Positions 34,948 through 44,720 are shown, numbered from the stretch's first letter. The stretch is 64,000 nucleotides of DNA from Pseudorhodobacter sp. E13 (GCF_003991405.1 NZ_RPEN01000157.1:124001-188000); one strand, 5' to 3'. The notes: generated from the sequence alone by a model not told the origin. Numbers and translations: made by a program.

Positions 34948-35343
34948 ATGCGCAGCGCTGCCAAAGCTTTCTTCTTCGCCTTTCGGGTCGCGCTGCTGGC
35001 GCTGCTGTTGCCTGCGGTCGCGCCACATGCCGCAAGCGCACAGGAGTGGACGCTTTATATGGTGGAACAGCCCGGATGCATCTATTGCGCCCGCTGGGAT
35101 GAGGAGGTGGGCGATGCCTACCACCTGACTGCCGAAGGCAAAGCAGCCCCCTTGGCGCGGGTGGACCTGCGCGCGCCCTTGCCCGAAGGCGTGACTTTTG
35201 CCCGCAAGGCGGTGTTCACCCCGACCTTCGTGCTGGTGCGGGACGGGCAGGAAATCGACCGGATCGAAGGCTACCCCGGCGAAGATTTCTTTTACGGCCT
35301 CTTGGGGGTGATGCTGAAAAACGCAGGTGCGACGGTAGACTAA
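34948..35343 (+). CDS. soxS: SoxS, periplasmic thioredoxin
   Basis: A 131-residue exported thioredoxin-like protein (signal about 1-31, ending ASAQ) with active site C44-I-Y-C47 and cis-Pro loop VFTPTFVLV. In P. pantotrophus SoxS is needed for full sox induction and for reactivating the SoxYZ carrier. It is first in the rightward soxSRT group, just after the ArsR-type operator. Confidence 0.9.
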   Translation: MRSAAKAFFFAFRVALLALLLPAVAPHAASAQEWTLYMVEQPGCIYCARWDEEVGDAYHLTAEGKAAPLARVDLRAPLPEGVTFARKAVFTPTFVLVRDGQEIDRIEGYPGEDFFYGLLGVMLKNAGATVD

Positions 35344-35443
35344 CCTGCCCCTTTGAAAACTTTTTGTGGCGCTTTCGCTTTTCGTGCCATAGTCGCCACA
35401 GGCAAAGATGCCGCACAAGACCGGGGAAGGAGTGGGGGCGCAG

Positions 35444-35800
35444 ATGCCTGACACAGCCAGACCAACAACAGAGATCATCAGCGGCGCAACCTGCGCCTCG
35501 ATTCCGCCTGAGCAGATGATGCAAAACGCGTTTGAGGCGGCCAATTTCCTCAAGGCGCTCGCGCATGAGGGGCGGTTGATGATCTTATGTCACCTGTCCT
35601 CTGGCCCCAAAAGCGTGACGGAGTTGGAGAACCTGCTGTCCTCGCGGCAGGCGGCGGTCAGCCAGCAACTCGCCCGCCTGCGGCTGGAGGGGCTGGTTTC
35701 GGCGCAGCGGGATGGCAAGGCGATCTTCTATTCGCTGCAAGACCCCAAGGTCGTCCGGGCCGTTGCCTTGGTCTATGACATGTTCTGCAACCCAAGCTGA
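35444..35800 (+). CDS. soxR: SoxR, ArsR-family sulfur-responsive repressor
   Basis: A 118-residue winged-helix repressor. The start at 35444 has AAGGAG 11 bases upstream. An ATG at 35408 would add 12 residues and lacks a site. The recognition helix is SRQAAVSQQLARLRLEGLV. C49 (MILCHL) and C115 (DMFCNPS) match the two thiols that form a persulfide-linked bridge in related BigR/SqrR sensors, while C17 is extra. It is expected to repress soxS and the soxV and soxX operons until sulfane sulfur modifies the cysteines. Confidence 0.92.
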   Translation: MPDTARPTTEIISGATCASIPPEQMMQNAFEAANFLKALAHEGRLMILCHLSSGPKSVTELENLLSSRQAAVSQQLARLRLEGLVSAQRDGKAIFYSLQDPKVVRAVALVYDMFCNPS

Positions 35801-35821
35801 AATCACCAAAGGGGGCGAAGA

Positions 35822-36868
35822 GTGGACAGCATACCATATGGCGCGATTGCGGCTTTGGCGGGGCTGGTTGCGGGGCTGGTCCTTGGACTTGCGGCGCGGT
35901 TGGGCGATTTTTGCACCTTGGGCGCATTGGAATCCGCGCTTTACGGTAATGATCAGCGGCGCTTGCGGCTGTGGGGTGTGGTGCTGGGCGTGGCGATTTT
36001 TGGCACCTTCCTTGGCGATGCGCTGGGCCTGATTGATGTTTCGGCCAGCTTTTACCATCAGATCGCGTGGAACCCGCTTGCCTCGATCTTTGGCGGATTG
36101 CTGTTCGGTTATGGCATGGCGATGGCTGGAAACTGCGGTTTCGGGGCCTTGGTGCGCTTTGGCGGCGGTGATTTGCGGTCTTTGGTCGTGGTGGTTGTGA
36201 TGGGCATTTTTGCCTTTGTCGCTTTGTCCGGCCCGCTTGCCCCGCTGCGCGCGACCTTGTTTCCGCAGCAAGACGCCAGTGGCCCGCAAGGCATCGCCTA
36301 TGATCTGGGCGGGTTGATTGGGGCCTCACCTTTGGCGATTGCGGCAGTTCTGGCGGCTTTGCTGCTGGGCTGGGCGCTGGCCCATGCGCCTTTGCGCGCC
36401 CGGCCCCGGCAGGTGGCTTGGGGCATTGCGGCCGGGGTTGCGGTGGTCTGGTCTTTTGCCGCCACCAGTTGGATCGCCGCCGACAGCTTGGGCGAAGTGC
36501 AGGTCGAAGGCTTGTCCTTTACCGCGCCGCTGGGCCGCACGCTGATCTGGTTGATGACCTCTACCGCCGGGGGAATTTCCTTTTCGGTGGGTTCTGTCTG
36601 CGGAGTGTTGATCGGGGCCTTGGCGGGGTCCATTTGGCGCGGGCTGTTCCGCTGGGAGGCCTGCGAAGACCCGCGCGAATTGGGGCGGCAGGTGTCTGGC
36701 GCTGCGATGATGGGCGTGGGCGGCGTGATCGCGCTTGGCTGTTCGGTGGGGCAAGGCGTATCGGCCTTTGCCACGCTTGCCTGGTCCGGCCCAGTCACTT
36801 TGGCGGCGATTGCGGTTGGCGCGGCCTTTGGGTTGCGGCAATTGATCGGCGGTTTTCAACCTGACTAG
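35822..36868 (+). CDS. soxT: SoxT, YeeE/YedE-family sulfur-compound transporter
   Basis: A 348-residue membrane protein from a GTG start with GGGGGCGAAGA upstream. It contains two YeeE/YedE-type repeats, GDFCTLGALE, GYGMAMAGNCGFGALVRFGGG, SVGSVCGVLIGAL and ALGCSVGQGVSAFATLAW. Conserved cysteines in GNCGFG and GCSVGQG are typical of TsuA-like thiosulfate importers. It probably brings thiosulfate or sulfane sulfur into the cytoplasm, which could deliver the signal to SoxR. It follows soxR by 21 bases and ends convergent to the LysR gene. Confidence 0.88.
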   Translation: MDSIPYGAIAALAGLVAGLVLGLAARLGDFCTLGALESALYGNDQRRLRLWGVVLGVAIFGTFLGDALGLIDVSASFYHQIAWNPLASIFGGLLFGYGMAMAGNCGFGALVRFGGGDLRSLVVVVVMGIFAFVALSGPLAPLRATLFPQQDASGPQGIAYDLGGLIGASPLAIAAVLAALLLGWALAHAPLRARPRQVAWGIAAGVAVVWSFAATSWIAADSLGEVQVEGLSFTAPLGRTLIWLMTSTAGGISFSVGSVCGVLIGALAGSIWRGLFRWEACEDPRELGRQVSGAAMMGVGGVIALGCSVGQGVSAFATLAWSGPVTLAAIAVGAAFGLRQLIGGFQPD

Positions 36869-36892
36869 GGCGTTTCGCTGTCATGCCGCGCC

Positions 36893-37795
36893 TCAAGCCT
36901 GCTCAAACCCGCGCAGGCTGTCGCGGAAAAGCTCCATGAATTCCAGCGTGATCATCGACGGGTGTTTATGCACGGGCCGCACCAGTGACAACCTGTGCGG
37001 GATCGCAGGGGCAAAAGGCCGATAGGCCAACCCGCGCGCACGATAGCCCGCAGCATCCAGTTCCGAGATGATGGACACCCCGACCCGCCGCGCCACCAAT
37101 TCGCAAGCGGCGGTAAACTGGCGCGCTTCGACCACGGGTTTGATTTCGACCCCGGCGGCCAGAAACGCCTCGTTCAACTCGCGGAAAAAGGCGCTGTCAC
37201 GGCGGGTATGGATCAGCCGTTCCTCGGCCAGATCGGCGGGGGTGATGGTTTTCTTGGCCGAAAGCGGATGGTCGGCGGGAAAGACACAGACCGACCGGAT
37301 CAGCACGGTTTCACTGTCCACCGCCGGGTGGCCTTCGAACCCGTCGGTGATACCGCAGTCATATTGCTCTCCGATGATCCATTCCAGAATACGTTCGGGG
37401 CGGTCGGGTTCGATTGTCACCGTCACGCCGGGGCGTTCGGCCAGAAAGCGGGCGATGATGTCGGGCAGGTGGCTGGTGGCAAAGCCGGGCAAGCAGGCCA
37501 CGCGCAGATGCCCTGCCTTGCGGGTGGTGATATTGCGGCTGGTGTCGTGCAACTGGTTCATCATTTCCAGCATGCGGCGAATATCGGGCAGCAGGAATCG
37601 CGCCTCTTGCGTGGGCACAAGGCGGCCTTCGCGGCGGTCGAACAGTTGAAAGCCCATTTCCTCGGACAGGTCCGAGATCAGCCGGCTGACCGCAGGTTGC
37701 GAGATGCCAAGATCGGACGCGGCGCGGGTCATCGACCCGTGTTCCGCCACGGTATTCAGCGCTTCGAGTTGCCGGAGTTGAAAGCGTGCGTGCAT
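36893..37795 (-). CDS. LysR-family transcriptional regulator
   Basis: A 300-residue regulator with an N-terminal winged helix-turn-helix (GSMTRAASDLGISQPAVSRLI, key residues A25, S32, A35, S37, R38) and a C-terminal periplasmic-binding-like effector domain. It is divergent from ugpB with a 196-base shared region, so it probably controls the ugp genes and itself. The effector is unknown. Confidence 0.85.
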   Translation of the reverse strand: MHARFQLRQLEALNTVAEHGSMTRAASDLGISQPAVSRLISDLSEEMGFQLFDRREGRLVPTQEARFLLPDIRRMLEMMNQLHDTSRNITTRKAGHLRVACLPGFATSHLPDIIARFLAERPGVTVTIEPDRPERILEWIIGEQYDCGITDGFEGHPAVDSETVLIRSVCVFPADHPLSAKKTITPADLAEERLIHTRRDSAFFRELNEAFLAAGVEIKPVVEARQFTAACELVARRVGVSIISELDAAGYRARGLAYRPFAPAIPHRLSLVRPVHKHPSMITLEFMELFRDSLRGFEQA

Positions 37796-37991
37796 CTTTG
37801 GCCTGATTTGACTGGGGCGCTGCTATTTTCATAATATTATGTTATGACGATGTAAAAAGAAATACTGTTGTCTTATAACTTTCATAGAGTATCGTTAGCG
37901 AGTTGGAGGAGCGATACGGCGCAAAGGCGGTGTCGTCTTTTTGTTCAATCGGCCTGTCTGTTCGGGCCGCCATCCACGTTGGGAGGATACA
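37796..37991. promoter_or_regulatory. LysR-ugpB divergent promoter region with palindrome
   Basis: CATAATATTATG (37830-37841) is a perfect 12-base palindrome in an AT-rich stretch next to the LysR start, a plausible LysR-type site. A second pair, GTATCG and CGATAC, lies at about 37889-37916. GGGAGGA at 37981-37987 is the ribosome-binding site for ugpB. Confidence 0.5.
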
Positions 37992-39305
37992 ATGAAGAAG
38001 TTTGCAATCGGCGCAATGATCGCCGGAACCACGATGTTGTCGCCGCTGGTCGCCAGCGCGCAGACCGAGATTCAATTCTGGCATGCCTTCACCGGCCGTC
38101 TGGGAGAGCTGGTGGACGCGCAGGTCGTGGCCTTTAACGGCGGGCAGTCGGACTACAAGGTCGTTGCCAGCCACAAGGGCAACTATTCTGAAACCCTGAA
38201 TGCCGGGATTGCTGCGTTCCGCGCGGGTGAACAGCCTGATATTCTGATGGTGTTCGAAGTGGGCACCGCCACGATGATGGGGGCCAAAGGTGCTGTGAAG
38301 CCGGTGTTTCAGGTGATGGCCGATGCGGGTGCCAGTTTTGACCAAGACGCCTATATCGGCGCGGTAAAGGGCTATTACACCGATACCGATGGCCAGATGC
38401 TGTCGCTGCCGTTCAACTCCTCTACGCCGGTGCTGTGGGTGAACCGCGATGCGCTGACCGCTGCCGGGATTGATGCCGATGTCGACCTGTCGACATGGGA
38501 TAAAATCGGCCCGGTGCTGGATCAGTTGAAAGCGGCAGGCAGCACTTGCCCGCTGACGACGGCTTGGCAGAGCTGGATTCATCTGGAAAACCTGTCAGCC
38601 TATCACAACGTGCCCTTTGCCACCAAAGACAACGGCTTTGCCGGGCTGGATGCGGAACTGGCCTTCAACAGCCCGCTTCAGGTCAAGCATGTGCAGACCA
38701 TGGGTGACTGGGCCAAGGATGGCAAATTCATCTATGCCGGGCGTCGCAACGAAGGCGGTGCAAACTTCCGCGCCGGTGAATGCGCGCTGTTCACCGAAAG
38801 CTCGGCTGGCTATGCAGGTATCAAGGCCGAAGCAAAATTCGCCTTTGACGTGCGCCCCTTGCCCTATTGGGAAGGGGTGGAAGGTGCGCCTTTGAACACG
38901 ATCATCGGCGGGGCCTCGCTTTGGGTGATGGAAGGCAAGGATGAGGCGAATTACAAAGGTGTTGCCGAATTCCTGAACTATCTGTCCTCGACCCCGGTGC
39001 AGGCGCAATGGCATCAGGATACCGGCTATCTGCCGATCACCGCAGCGGCAGGCGATGCCACCCGCGAGGCTGGTTTCTATGAGGCCAATCCAGGCACCGA
39101 TATCGCTGTGATCCAGATGACGACGAACACGCCCACCGCCAATTCCAAGGGCATCCGTCTGGGCAACTTCGACCAGATCCGCACGATCATCGACGAAGAG
39201 CTGGAAGGTGTCTGGTCCGGTGGCAAAGACGCGCAAACAGCGTTGGACAGTGCTGTGACCCGTGGCAACGAATTGCTGCGCCGGTTTGAGGCTGCAAGCC
39301 GCTAA
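37992..39305 (+). CDS. ugpB: Glycerol-3-phosphate-type ABC transporter binding protein (UgpB)
   Basis: A 437-residue periplasmic protein. The ATG at 37992 has GGGAGGA upstream and begins a Sec signal (1-22, ASAQ). The mature start TEIQFWHAFTGRLGELVD, the segment SLPFNSSTPVLWVNRDAL and the later WHQDTGYLPIT are typical of UgpB. It binds sn-glycerol-3-phosphate or glycerophosphodiesters in known systems. A strong hairpin lies between it and ugpA, as often seen where the binding protein is made in excess. Confidence 0.88.
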   Translation: MKKFAIGAMIAGTTMLSPLVASAQTEIQFWHAFTGRLGELVDAQVVAFNGGQSDYKVVASHKGNYSETLNAGIAAFRAGEQPDILMVFEVGTATMMGAKGAVKPVFQVMADAGASFDQDAYIGAVKGYYTDTDGQMLSLPFNSSTPVLWVNRDALTAAGIDADVDLSTWDKIGPVLDQLKAAGSTCPLTTAWQSWIHLENLSAYHNVPFATKDNGFAGLDAELAFNSPLQVKHVQTMGDWAKDGKFIYAGRRNEGGANFRAGECALFTESSAGYAGIKAEAKFAFDVRPLPYWEGVEGAPLNTIIGGASLWVMEGKDEANYKGVAEFLNYLSSTPVQAQWHQDTGYLPITAAAGDATREAGFYEANPGTDIAVIQMTTNTPTANSKGIRLGNFDQIRTIIDEELEGVWSGGKDAQTALDSAVTRGNELLRRFEAASR

Positions 39306-39314
39306 ACCAGAGTG

Positions 39315-39344
39315 TCAGGCGGGGGGGGGTGCGCCCCCGCCTGA
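39315..39344 (+). promoter_or_regulatory. Strong hairpin between ugpB and ugpA
   Basis: Eleven-base arms TCAGGCGGGGG and CCCCCGCCTGA with an 8-base loop. No U-tract follows. It probably protects the ugpB mRNA end or reduces read-through to ugpA. The next bases (TGTATTTGCAGGGGGG) resemble a decayed, inverted copy of the dispersed intergenic repeat. Confidence 0.65.
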
Positions 39345-39366
39345 TGTATTTGCAGGGGGGGGATGA

Positions 39367-40248
39367 ATGGAAAAGCGCGTGACGTTCAAGGGCTGGAAGC
39401 TGCCCTTGCTGTTGATTTTGCCGCAGGTTTTTGTGTCGGCGGTGTTTTTCTTTTACCCGGCGGTGCAGGCGATCTGGCAGTCGATGTTCATCCCCGACCC
39501 CTTCGGCCTGTCGACCCGGTTTGTGGGCCTTGGGAATTTTGAATACCTGTTTTCCAACAGCCATTATCGCGCGTCTTTTGTGACGACTGCGGTGTTTTCG
39601 CTTCTGGTCACGCTGTGTTCCATGGTGCCTGCACTGTTTCTGGCCGTGCTGGCCGATCGCTTGGTCAAAGGCGCCGGAACCTACCGCACCTTGCTGATCT
39701 GGCCCTATGCCATTGCGCCGGCTGTGGCGGGGGTGCTCTGGCTGTTCATGTTCAACACGCGCATCGGCATTGTGTCATGGTATCTGGGCAAGCTGGGCTA
39801 TGACTGGAACCATGTGCTGAATGGGGCCGAGGCGATGGGGCTTGTCGTCGTTGCCTCTAGCTGGGGGCGCATCAGCTATAACTTTTTGTTCTTTTTCGCG
39901 GCCCTGCAAGCCGTCCCGAAATCGGTGATCGAGGCGGCGGCGATTGATGGCGCGCGATTCTGGCGGCGGTTCTTTACCATCGTCTTGCCGCTGATCTCGC
40001 CTACTACGTTTTTCCTGCTGGTGGTCAATGTGGTCTATGCCTTCTTTGAAACCTTCGGCGTTATTCACACCATCACCGGGGGTGGGCCGCAGCAAAGCAC
40101 CACGATCCTTGTGTATAAGGTGTTTTCCGATGGGTTCGTGGGGCAGGATCTTGGCTCCTCTGCCGCGCAATCGGTGATTTTGCTGGTGGTTGTCGGTGCG
40201 CTGACGGTGGTGCAATTCAAGTTTCTGGAAAAGAGGGTGCATTACTGA
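39367..40248 (+). CDS. ugpA: Glycerol-3-phosphate-type ABC transporter permease (UgpA)
   Basis: A 293-residue inner-membrane permease with six hydrophobic segments and the EAA loop EAAAIDGARFWRRFFTIVLPLISPT near residue 190-215 (key E, A, G and LP). The N-terminal KRVTFKGWKLPLLLILPQ and FIPDPFG segments match UgpA. It pairs with UgpE, whose ATG overlaps its stop by one base (TGATG). Confidence 0.9.
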   Translation: MEKRVTFKGWKLPLLLILPQVFVSAVFFFYPAVQAIWQSMFIPDPFGLSTRFVGLGNFEYLFSNSHYRASFVTTAVFSLLVTLCSMVPALFLAVLADRLVKGAGTYRTLLIWPYAIAPAVAGVLWLFMFNTRIGIVSWYLGKLGYDWNHVLNGAEAMGLVVVASSWGRISYNFLFFFAALQAVPKSVIEAAAIDGARFWRRFFTIVLPLISPTTFFLLVVNVVYAFFETFGVIHTITGGGPQQSTTILVYKVFSDGFVGQDLGSSAAQSVILLVVVGALTVVQFKFLEKRVHY

Positions 40249-41117
40249 TGGCGCTTTTTTCACAAGACGAACCCACGGGCATGGTGGAACGGCGCGGCGC
40301 GGGGCTGTGGCTGACGCATGTGCTGATGATCTGCGGCGTGCTGGTCGTGTTCTTCCCGATCTGGCTGGCCTTTGTTGCCTCTACGGTGACGCAGGCCGAT
40401 ATTGTCAGCCCGCCTTTGCCACTGATCCCCGGCGGGCATTTCTGGGATAATTACAGCCGCGCGCTGTTTTCCGGCGTCAATGTTCCGGTGGGCACAATGC
40501 TGGTCAACAGCCTGATCATGGCGATTGGCATCGCGGTCGGCAAAATCGTGATTTCGCTGCTGTCGGCCTTTGCGATTGTGTATTTCCGCTTTCCGGGGCG
40601 GAACCTGTTTTTCTGGCTGATCTTTCTGACACTGATGCTGCCGGTAGAGGTGCGGATTGTGCCGACCTATGAGGTGGTGGCCAGTTTCGGGATGCTGAAC
40701 AGCTATTCCGGGCTGATCTTTCCGCTGATCGCCAGCGCCACGGCCACCTTCCTGTTCCGCCAGTTCTATCTGACCGTGCCGGATGAATTGGCCGAGGCAG
40801 CGCGCGTCGATGGTGCCAGCCCAATGCGGTTTTTCTGGGATATCATCTTGCCGATGAGCCGCACCAATATCGCGGCGCTGTTCGTGATCTTGTTCATCTA
40901 TGGCTGGAACCAGTATCTCTGGCCGCTGCTGGTCACAACCGACCCCGAAATGAACACCATCGTCATGGGCATCAAGCAGATGTTCCCCAGCGGCGATGAT
41001 CTGGCCGATTGGCCGGTCATCATGGCAACGTCGATCCTTGCGATGGTGCCCCCGATTTTCGTGGTGGTGTCGATGCAGAAACTTTTCATTCGTGGGCTAG
41101 TGGACAGCGAGAAATAA
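40248..41117 (+). CDS. ugpE: Glycerol-3-phosphate-type ABC transporter permease (UgpE)
   Basis: A 289-residue inner-membrane permease with six hydrophobic segments. The EAA loop is [20 protein letters not shown] near 178-197, followed by [12 protein letters not shown]. Start TGATG overlap with ugpA shows translational coupling. The phrase [23 protein letters not shown] is characteristic of UgpE. The ATPase gene follows one base after its stop. Confidence 0.9.
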   Translation: MALFSQDEPTGMVERRGAGLWLTHVLMICGVLVVFFPIWLAFVASTVTQADIVSPPLPLIPGGHFWDNYSRALFSGVNVPVGTMLVNSLIMAIGIAVGKIVISLLSAFAIVYFRFPGRNLFFWLIFLTLMLPVEVRIVPTYEVVASFGMLNSYSGLIFPLIASATATFLFRQFYLTVPDELAEAARVDGASPMRFFWDIILPMSRTNIAALFVILFIYGWNQYLWPLLVTTDPEMNTIVMGIKQMFPSGDDLADWPVIMATSILAMVPPIFVVVSMQKLFIRGLVDSEK

Positions 41118-41118
41118 G

Positions 41119-42174
41119 ATGGCAACGGTAGAACTTGACCATGTGAAAAAGCGCTTTGGGAAAACCGAAGTGATCCAAGGCGTCAGCGTCGATATCGCGG
41201 ATGGCGAGTTTATCGTGATCGTCGGGCCGTCGGGCTGTGGCAAATCCACCTTGCTGCGGATGGTGGCGGGGCTGGAAACCATTTCCGAAGGCGAGGTTCG
41301 GATTGGCGGTGTGCGTGCCAATGACAAGGAACCGATGGAGCGGGACATCGCGATGGTGTTCCAGAATTACGCGCTGTATCCGCATATGTCGGTGGCGCAA
41401 AACATGGGCTACGGGTTGAAGATCGCGGGTCTGCCCAAGGCCGAGATTGACCGCAAAGTGCGCGAGGCGGCAGAGCTGTTGCAGCTTTCGGCGTTGCTGG
41501 ATCGGCGGCCAAAGCAGCTTTCGGGCGGGCAGCGGCAGCGGGTGGCGATGGGCCGCGCGATTGTGCGCGAACCGGCGGTGTTTTTGTTTGATGAGCCGCT
41601 GTCGAACCTTGATGCCAAGCTGCGGGTGCAGATGCGGCTGGAAATCAAGGAATTGCAGGCCAAGCTGGGTATCACCGCGCTTTATGTCACGCATGATCAG
41701 GTAGAGGCGATGACAATGGCCGACCGCATGATCGTGATGAATGGCGGCGTGGCTGAACAGATCGGCACACCTCTTGATGTCTATGAGCGCCCGCAAACCC
41801 TGTTCGCCGCGCAATTCATCGGCAGCCCCTCGATGAACATACTGGAGGCCGAGGCGCGCGCGGGCCGGGTGACGCTTGTCGCCGGGGGCGCGTCCTTTGA
41901 TGTTCCGGCGGGGGTAGGCGGGCCGGTGAAGCTTGGGTTGCGGCCCGAGCATGTGACCCCCGATGCCAATGGCCCCCTGTCGCTGGAGGTGCATCTGGCC
42001 GAACCCTTGGGCGCGAATACTTTGCTGCATGGCAAGATCGCGGGGACGGGCGTTGATTTCACCGCCAGCCTTGCGGGTGTGCACCGGGTCGGCGCGCGGG
42101 GAGAGGTGATGCGCCTGACGGCCAGCCCGGAAAACCTGCATCTGTTTGACGCAAAAGGCCAGCGGATCGGCTAG
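41119..42174 (+). CDS. ugpC: Glycerol-3-phosphate-type ABC transporter ATP-binding protein (UgpC)
   Basis: A 351-residue ATPase of the MalK/UgpC group: Walker [10 protein letters not shown] at 36-44, signature [14 protein letters not shown] near 134-147, Walker [18 protein letters not shown]-loop [15 protein letters not shown], then a TOBE/OB regulatory domain. It energises UgpAE. Its stop overlaps that of the convergent flavoprotein gene within CTAG. No ugpQ-like phosphodiesterase gene is nearby. Confidence 0.9.
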   Translation: MATVELDHVKKRFGKTEVIQGVSVDIADGEFIVIVGPSGCGKSTLLRMVAGLETISEGEVRIGGVRANDKEPMERDIAMVFQNYALYPHMSVAQNMGYGLKIAGLPKAEIDRKVREAAELLQLSALLDRRPKQLSGGQRQRVAMGRAIVREPAVFLFDEPLSNLDAKLRVQMRLEIKELQAKLGITALYVTHDQVEAMTMADRMIVMNGGVAEQIGTPLDVYERPQTLFAAQFIGSPSMNILEAEARAGRVTLVAGGASFDVPAGVGGPVKLGLRPEHVTPDANGPLSLEVHLAEPLGANTLLHGKIAGTGVDFTASLAGVHRVGARGEVMRLTASPENLHLFDAKGQRIG

Positions 42175-43322
42175 GTCTTTGCGGCGGCGCGCCCGGCCCA
42201 AAGCCCGGTCGCAAGGCAGGCGGTCAGCAGATAGCCGCCTGTCGGGGCCTCCCAATCCAGCATTTCGCCGCAGGCAAAGACGCGGGGGAAGGCGCGCAAT
42301 TCCAAGCCTTCGGTCAGGCCCGCCTGTGCAATGCCGCCCGCGGTTGAGATCGCCTCATCCATCGGGCGCGGCCCTGCCAGCGGCACCGGCAGCGCCTTGA
42401 GCAGCGGGGCCAGATCATCGGGCAAGGGGCGGCCCCATTCCTGCACCAAGGCCACCGCCACCGCCGACAGCCCCAGTTTGCGCAGTTTCGCCGCCACCGT
42501 ATCACCGCGCCGTGCCTTGGCCAGCCGCGCGGTGATCGCCTCAACGCTTTGGTCTGGCAACAGGTCCAGCCGCAGCGTGGCCCCATTGCGCAAGGCGCGG
42601 CTGATCGCATAAATTCCGCCGCCTTCCAGCCCTTTGGACGAGACGATGAATTCCCCCCGCTCGCGCACGCCGGTGGACAGGCATAGCGCCGCCCCTTTCA
42701 CCGGTTGCCCGAAATGCCGCGCCATATGGGCCGACCAGTCAATGACAAAGCCCATATTTGCGGGTTGAAACGGGCTGATTTGCACGCCGCGCGCCGCCAG
42801 CCACGGCACCCAAGCGGCATCAGACCCCAGCCGCGCCCAGCTTGCCCCGCCCAGCGCCAGCACCGTCACCGCCGGGCGCAGCGCTTGCCGCCCCGCAGGG
42901 GTTTCAAAGGCAAAGGCATCGCCATCGAACCCGTCCCAGCACCAGCGGGTGCGCAGTTCCACCCCGTTTGCCCCCAGCCGCGAAAGCCATGCGCGCAACA
43001 AGGGGGAGGCCTTCATCGCGACCGGAAACACCCGGCCCGATGATCCGGTAAACACCGCTTGCCCCAAATCGCGGCACCAATCTTGCACGGCCTGCGGGCC
43101 GAATTCGGCCAGCATCGGGGCCAGCCACGCCTGTTCGGGGTAGGCGGCGGCGAAATCCGGGCCGGCGTGGGTGATGTTCAGCCCCGACTTCCCCGCCATC
43201 AGAAACTTGCGCGCGGGGCTTGGCTTGGCCTCTACCACCAGCACCTGCCGCCCGGCAGCGGCCAAGGCTTCGGCCGCCATCAGCCCTGCCGGGCCTGCGC
43301 CAATGACCAAAGCATCGGTCAC
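42171..43322 (-). CDS. HI0933/TIGR03862-family flavoprotein
   Basis: A 383-residue FAD protein. The N-terminal Rossmann motif [15 protein letters not shown] (5-19) and [14 protein letters not shown] (about 39-52) are diagnostic of the HI0933/BaiN-like family of uncharacterised NAD(P)/FAD-dependent oxidoreductases. The C-terminal [26 protein letters not shown] supplies the second flavin-contact motif. The start overlaps the MscS-channel gene end by ATGA, so it is translationally coupled. The reaction is unknown. Confidence 0.85.
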   Translation of the reverse strand: MTDALVIGAGPAGLMAAEALAAAGRQVLVVEAKPSPARKFLMAGKSGLNITHAGPDFAAAYPEQAWLAPMLAEFGPQAVQDWCRDLGQAVFTGSSGRVFPVAMKASPLLRAWLSRLGANGVELRTRWCWDGFDGDAFAFETPAGRQALRPAVTVLALGGASWARLGSDAAWVPWLAARGVQISPFQPANMGFVIDWSAHMARHFGQPVKGAALCLSTGVRERGEFIVSSKGLEGGGIYAISRALRNGATLRLDLLPDQSVEAITARLAKARRGDTVAAKLRKLGLSAVAVALVQEWGRPLPDDLAPLLKALPVPLAGPRPMDEAISTAGGIAQAGLTEGLELRAFPRVFACGEMLDWEAPTGGYLLTACLATGLWAGRAAAKT

Positions 43323-44635
43323 AGCTTTGGCACCGCGCCTTTGAATTCCACCACGCGATGCGGATAGGGAATTTCGATGCCGTTCGCCTTCAACGCGTTC
43401 CAGATCGCGAACAGCACCTGGCTTTGATATTTGTTCTTGCCGTCATCAATGCCCGACACCCAGTATTCGATGGCAAAATCAATGCCGCTGTCGCCAAAAC
43501 CGCGCAGCTCGCAATCCGGGCCCTCGGGCGCGCGCAGAACGAAAGGCAGCGCCTCTACCGCTTCGGTGATGATCGCGGGAACGCGGTTGATATCGGTGTC
43601 ATAACTCACTGAAAACGCGGCCTCATAGCGGTTGGCAGAGCCTTGGTCGGAATAGTTCACCACCCGCGTCGTGATGAAATGATCGTTCGGCACCACGATC
43701 CACTTGCCGTCAAAGGTTTCCAGAATACAGGCGCGCGCGGTCATCTTGACGATGGTGCCGGTTTCCCCGCCATCCAGTTCGACATAATCGCCCACGGTGG
43801 TTTGGCCTTCGACCAGCAAGATCACGCCCGATACGAAGTTCGCCGCGATCTGTTGCAGGCCAAGCCCGATGCCGACACCCAAGGCGCCGCCCAGAACGGC
43901 AATTGCCGTCAGGTCGATGCCCATGATCGACATCAGCAGCAGGAACGCCGCACCAAAGATCGTGATTTCGGCGGCCTTGACGGCCAGTTGCCGGGTCGCG
44001 GGGCGCAGTTCCTTTTGCTTTTGGATATATTCGCTGCTTTGACGGTTTGACCAACCGCCCAGCCAGAACAGCAAGCTGCCCGCGATAAGCCCTCGGATCA
44101 GCGACAGCAGCGAAAACCGGATATTGCCCAGTTCGATCATCGTCTCGCTAAGCCGCAGCATCAACGGGTCCAGCGCGCCCAGCGTGTAAAGCGCCGCCAC
44201 CGGAATCAACACATAGCGCCCCAGCAAGCGCAAGAACGGGTCGGTCAGCGCCTCGCGCACCAGCGCGCGCACGGCGATGAACAAAAACACGCGCTTGCCA
44301 AAAGCGATCACCGCGCCAGATCCGAACAGAGAGCGGGTAAACTCCTCTCCCACAGCGGTCAGCGCATAGGCGACAAGGGGCATCAGCAAGGGCATCAGCT
44401 TCAGCGCGAACAGCCGCGCCTGCGGGATAAGACCTTCGGCCCCTTCTGGTGGTGTCAGCAGGTTAACGATCAACGGGCGCAGCCGCCGGGTCAGGAAAAT
44501 CGCCAGAACGAAAGCGGTTGCCAAAAGCGCAAACTGCGACCATGCGGCAGGGCTTACCAGCCATTGCATTGCCGTATCGGTCACGGGTTTGATCATCTGC
44601 AAAAACGATTGCACAAATGCTGGCATCTGTTCCAT
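43319..44635 (-). CDS. MscS-family mechanosensitive ion channel
   Basis: A 438-residue inner-membrane protein. Four to five helices precede the pore-lining segment, LGGALGVGIGLGLQQIAANFVSG, the glycine-rich TM3 of MscS (written here by its key repeating G residues at about 255-277). The beta domain follows with VEGQTTVGDYVELDGGETGTI and PNDHFITTRVVNYS. It should open on membrane tension to release solutes. It is first in a leftward pair with the flavoprotein gene. Confidence 0.88.
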   Translation of the reverse strand: MEQMPAFVQSFLQMIKPVTDTAMQWLVSPAAWSQFALLATAFVLAIFLTRRLRPLIVNLLTPPEGAEGLIPQARLFALKLMPLLMPLVAYALTAVGEEFTRSLFGSGAVIAFGKRVFLFIAVRALVREALTDPFLRLLGRYVLIPVAALYTLGALDPLMLRLSETMIELGNIRFSLLSLIRGLIAGSLLFWLGGWSNRQSSEYIQKQKELRPATRQLAVKAAEITIFGAAFLLLMSIMGIDLTAIAVLGGALGVGIGLGLQQIAANFVSGVILLVEGQTTVGDYVELDGGETGTIVKMTARACILETFDGKWIVVPNDHFITTRVVNYSDQGSANRYEAAFSVSYDTDINRVPAIITEAVEALPFVLRAPEGPDCELRGFGDSGIDFAIEYWVSGIDDGKNKYQSQVLFAIWNALKANGIEIPYPHRVVEFKGAVPKL

Positions 44636-44646
44636 GGAAATCTAGG

Positions 44647-44705
44647 CCCTTGTCCCTGTGGGGGTTTGCGCTTTCTTTGGCAAGAAACCCTAACCGAGAC
44701 AAGGG
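44647..44705. repeat. Nested inverted repeats in the mscS/HNH divergent region
   Basis: Outer arms CCCTTGTC (44647-44654) and GACAAGGG (44698-44705), inner arms GGGTTT (44662-44667) and AAACCC (44685-44690). Together they could form an extended cruciform or an mRNA hairpin upstream of both genes. Confidence 0.5.
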
Positions 44706-44720
44706 AAACCACAAAGCGCC

